The notes under the pieces were generated by a model. That model did not search any database. It saw only the letters and a list, made by a program, of their open reading frames with translations, and was not told the DNA's origin. From positions 1-36,488 of the forward strand of contig JAKSAU010000285.1 of NCBI GenBank assembly GCA_022361535.1: 36,488 nucleotides of DNA. The letters run 5' to 3'. This document shows positions 35,690-36,488 of the stretch, piece by piece. Position 1 is the stretch's first letter. Each line of letters begins with the position of its first letter. This DNA comes from Desulfobacterales bacterium (lineage in GTDB: Bacteria > Desulfobacterota > Desulfobacteria > Desulfobacterales > Desulfobacteraceae). The position numbers were made by a program, and so were the translations under genes.

Positions 35690-36166
35690 CTAACTGTCAA
35701 CTTCAGTATTTATTACAAGAACCATTGGCACAAATCGAATCCCATTGATGCATTGTTCACCAGCCTTAGCTATAAACCCATGTTTTTTATACGCCGCAAC
35801 TGCGTTTGGTGAAGAATTCACAGTTAGCGCTATTAAATCACCTCGCTCTTTTTTAATTCGTTTGATAGCGTCTTTTAGCAGAACTTTTCCAACTCCTTTT
35901 CCCTGGGATCCTGAGCGCACAAAAAACATTGAAATATGACCGAGATCTCTTATTTCTAAAATGCCAAGAATCTGTTGGCCTTCTTTTGCAAGAACAGTGA
36001 AGTGATTCTCTTTAGATCTTGTAGATAAACTTTCTACATTTGCAAATTTATAGAATTCAGCTATCCCTTCTTGAGCGTATCCCGGTGCAACATATTTATC
36101 GAAAACCTCTTTGACAAGATCAATTACAAGAGCCTCTTGACCATGCTGCATTAACGTTATGTCCAT
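35690..36166 (-). CDS. GNAT family N-acetyltransferase
   Basis: 158 residues. Acetyl-CoA-binding core: FTVLAKEGQQILGILEIRDLGHISMFFV followed by RSGSQGKGVGKVLLKDAIKRIK (motif A with Q-x-x-G-x-G) and VNSSPNAVAAYKKHGFIAKAG (motif B). The length is typical of small GNATs. ATG 36166 has AAAGGA with a 6-base spacer. The acceptor is unknown. It stands alone in an AT-richer patch, so it may be a recently acquired accessory gene. Confidence 0.88.
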   Translation of the reverse strand: MDITLMQHGQEALVIDLVKEVFDKYVAPGYAQEGIAEFYKFANVESLSTRSKENHFTVLAKEGQQILGILEIRDLGHISMFFVRSGSQGKGVGKVLLKDAIKRIKKERGDLIALTVNSSPNAVAAYKKHGFIAKAGEQCINGIRFVPMVLVINTEVDS

Positions 36167-36488
36167 TCAAAATCCTTTGAATTTTGTGGAGGAAGTTCAC
36201 AATGTAGCATACGAAATCGATAGACAGGATGCTACAGGAACTTTACTCGTTTTGGGAAAAACTTTGAATCTGGCGAAAACTCGATCTGAGCCTACCTTGA
36301 GGGCATCCTTTTTAGCAAGAAAAAAATGCCATACCGCAAAACTGACTGAATAATTATTTGTATCGTTAATAAGTCTATTGCTGCCGCCAAGCCACAGATG
36401 AAACAATCCTCATCATACAAATACTGCATCCATGCCATTTTCTTGACAAGCACCTGGAATCATATATAATCGATCTATTCTACTCCCA
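36167..36488. other. 322-base right edge without a convincing gene
   Basis: Contains an 8-bp hairpin (36203-36210 with 36229-36236) and a 69-codon minus-strand open frame (36197-36406, TTG start, no SD). Its middle (SVSFAVWHFFLAKKDALKVGSDR) is not clearly random, but coding status is doubtful. No promoter identified. Confidence 0.5.
36203..36236. repeat. inverted repeat upstream of the GNAT gene
   Basis: TGTAGCAT (36203-36210) and ATGCTACA (36229-36236), perfect 8-bp arms with an 18-base loop, 37 bases before the GNAT start. Could be an operator, a hairpin, or part of a cassette recombination site. Confidence 0.45.

Noticed and set aside
35640..35700. Integron attC site near the GNAT stop (GTTAGAT on the minus strand)
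   Set aside because: One GTTRRRY-like box overlaps the stop, but no paired RYYYAAC box with the L-box arrangement was found.
1..36488. CRISPR arrays, rRNA genes, IS or phage modules
   Set aside because: No regularly spaced repeats, no rRNA-like sequence, and no transposase, integrase or phage protein seen.

Overview
The window looks like a chromosomal segment of a Gram-negative, anaerobic, Deltaproteobacterium-type organism, most likely a sulfate reducer of the Desulfobacterales. The reasons are the protein styles (several ferredoxin-type proteins, a COG1600 iron-sulfur protein beside an acyl-CoA ligase, a long three-domain phosphate acetyltransferase, an NtrC-type sigma-54 regulator) and moderate base composition. 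The genus is inference only.

Left part (1-13.7 kb). On the minus strand lie a sigma-54 response regulator cut by the window edge, a large palindrome, a nitroreductase, and an outer-membrane-factor / membrane-fusion / RND efflux operon. A TetR regulator sits next to that operon but has its own terminator. TetR is divergent from a plus-strand operon of three genes: a COG1600 (QueG-like) iron-sulfur protein, a dicluster ferredoxin with a winged-helix-like N-terminus, and a long-chain acyl-CoA ligase. Two near-identical palindromes in the divergent gap flank a good sigma-70 promoter, which suggests that TetR controls the acyl-CoA ligase operon.

Centre (12.9-28.5 kb). This is a translation/RNA housekeeping block, all on the minus strand. 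One unit, in transcription order, is promoter, tRNA-Gly(CCC), terminator-like hairpin, rimP, nusA, infB, rbfA, truB, rpsO, hairpin, pnp, and a WalJ/YycJ-type metallo-hydrolase. A second unit is infC, rpmI, rplT, pheS, pheT, preceded by a TadA-like deaminase. infC appears to start at a rare AUA codon, and the infC-rpmI gap carries stacked hairpins, so both classic points of autoregulation are visible.

Right part (28.5-36.5 kb). dgt-like and YkgJ-like genes are followed by pta, which has a roughly 170-nt structured leader. Then come a Tat/lipoprotein-type nitroreductase with a TetR regulator and matching palindromes, and a small integral membrane protein. The last ~1.3 kb is AT-richer and gene-poor. 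It holds a proline-rich micro-ORF, a GNAT acetyltransferase, several hairpins and a doubtful ORF at the edge. This is the most accessory-looking part and the best place for something undescribed. No CRISPR array, rRNA, complete insertion sequence or phage gene was seen.
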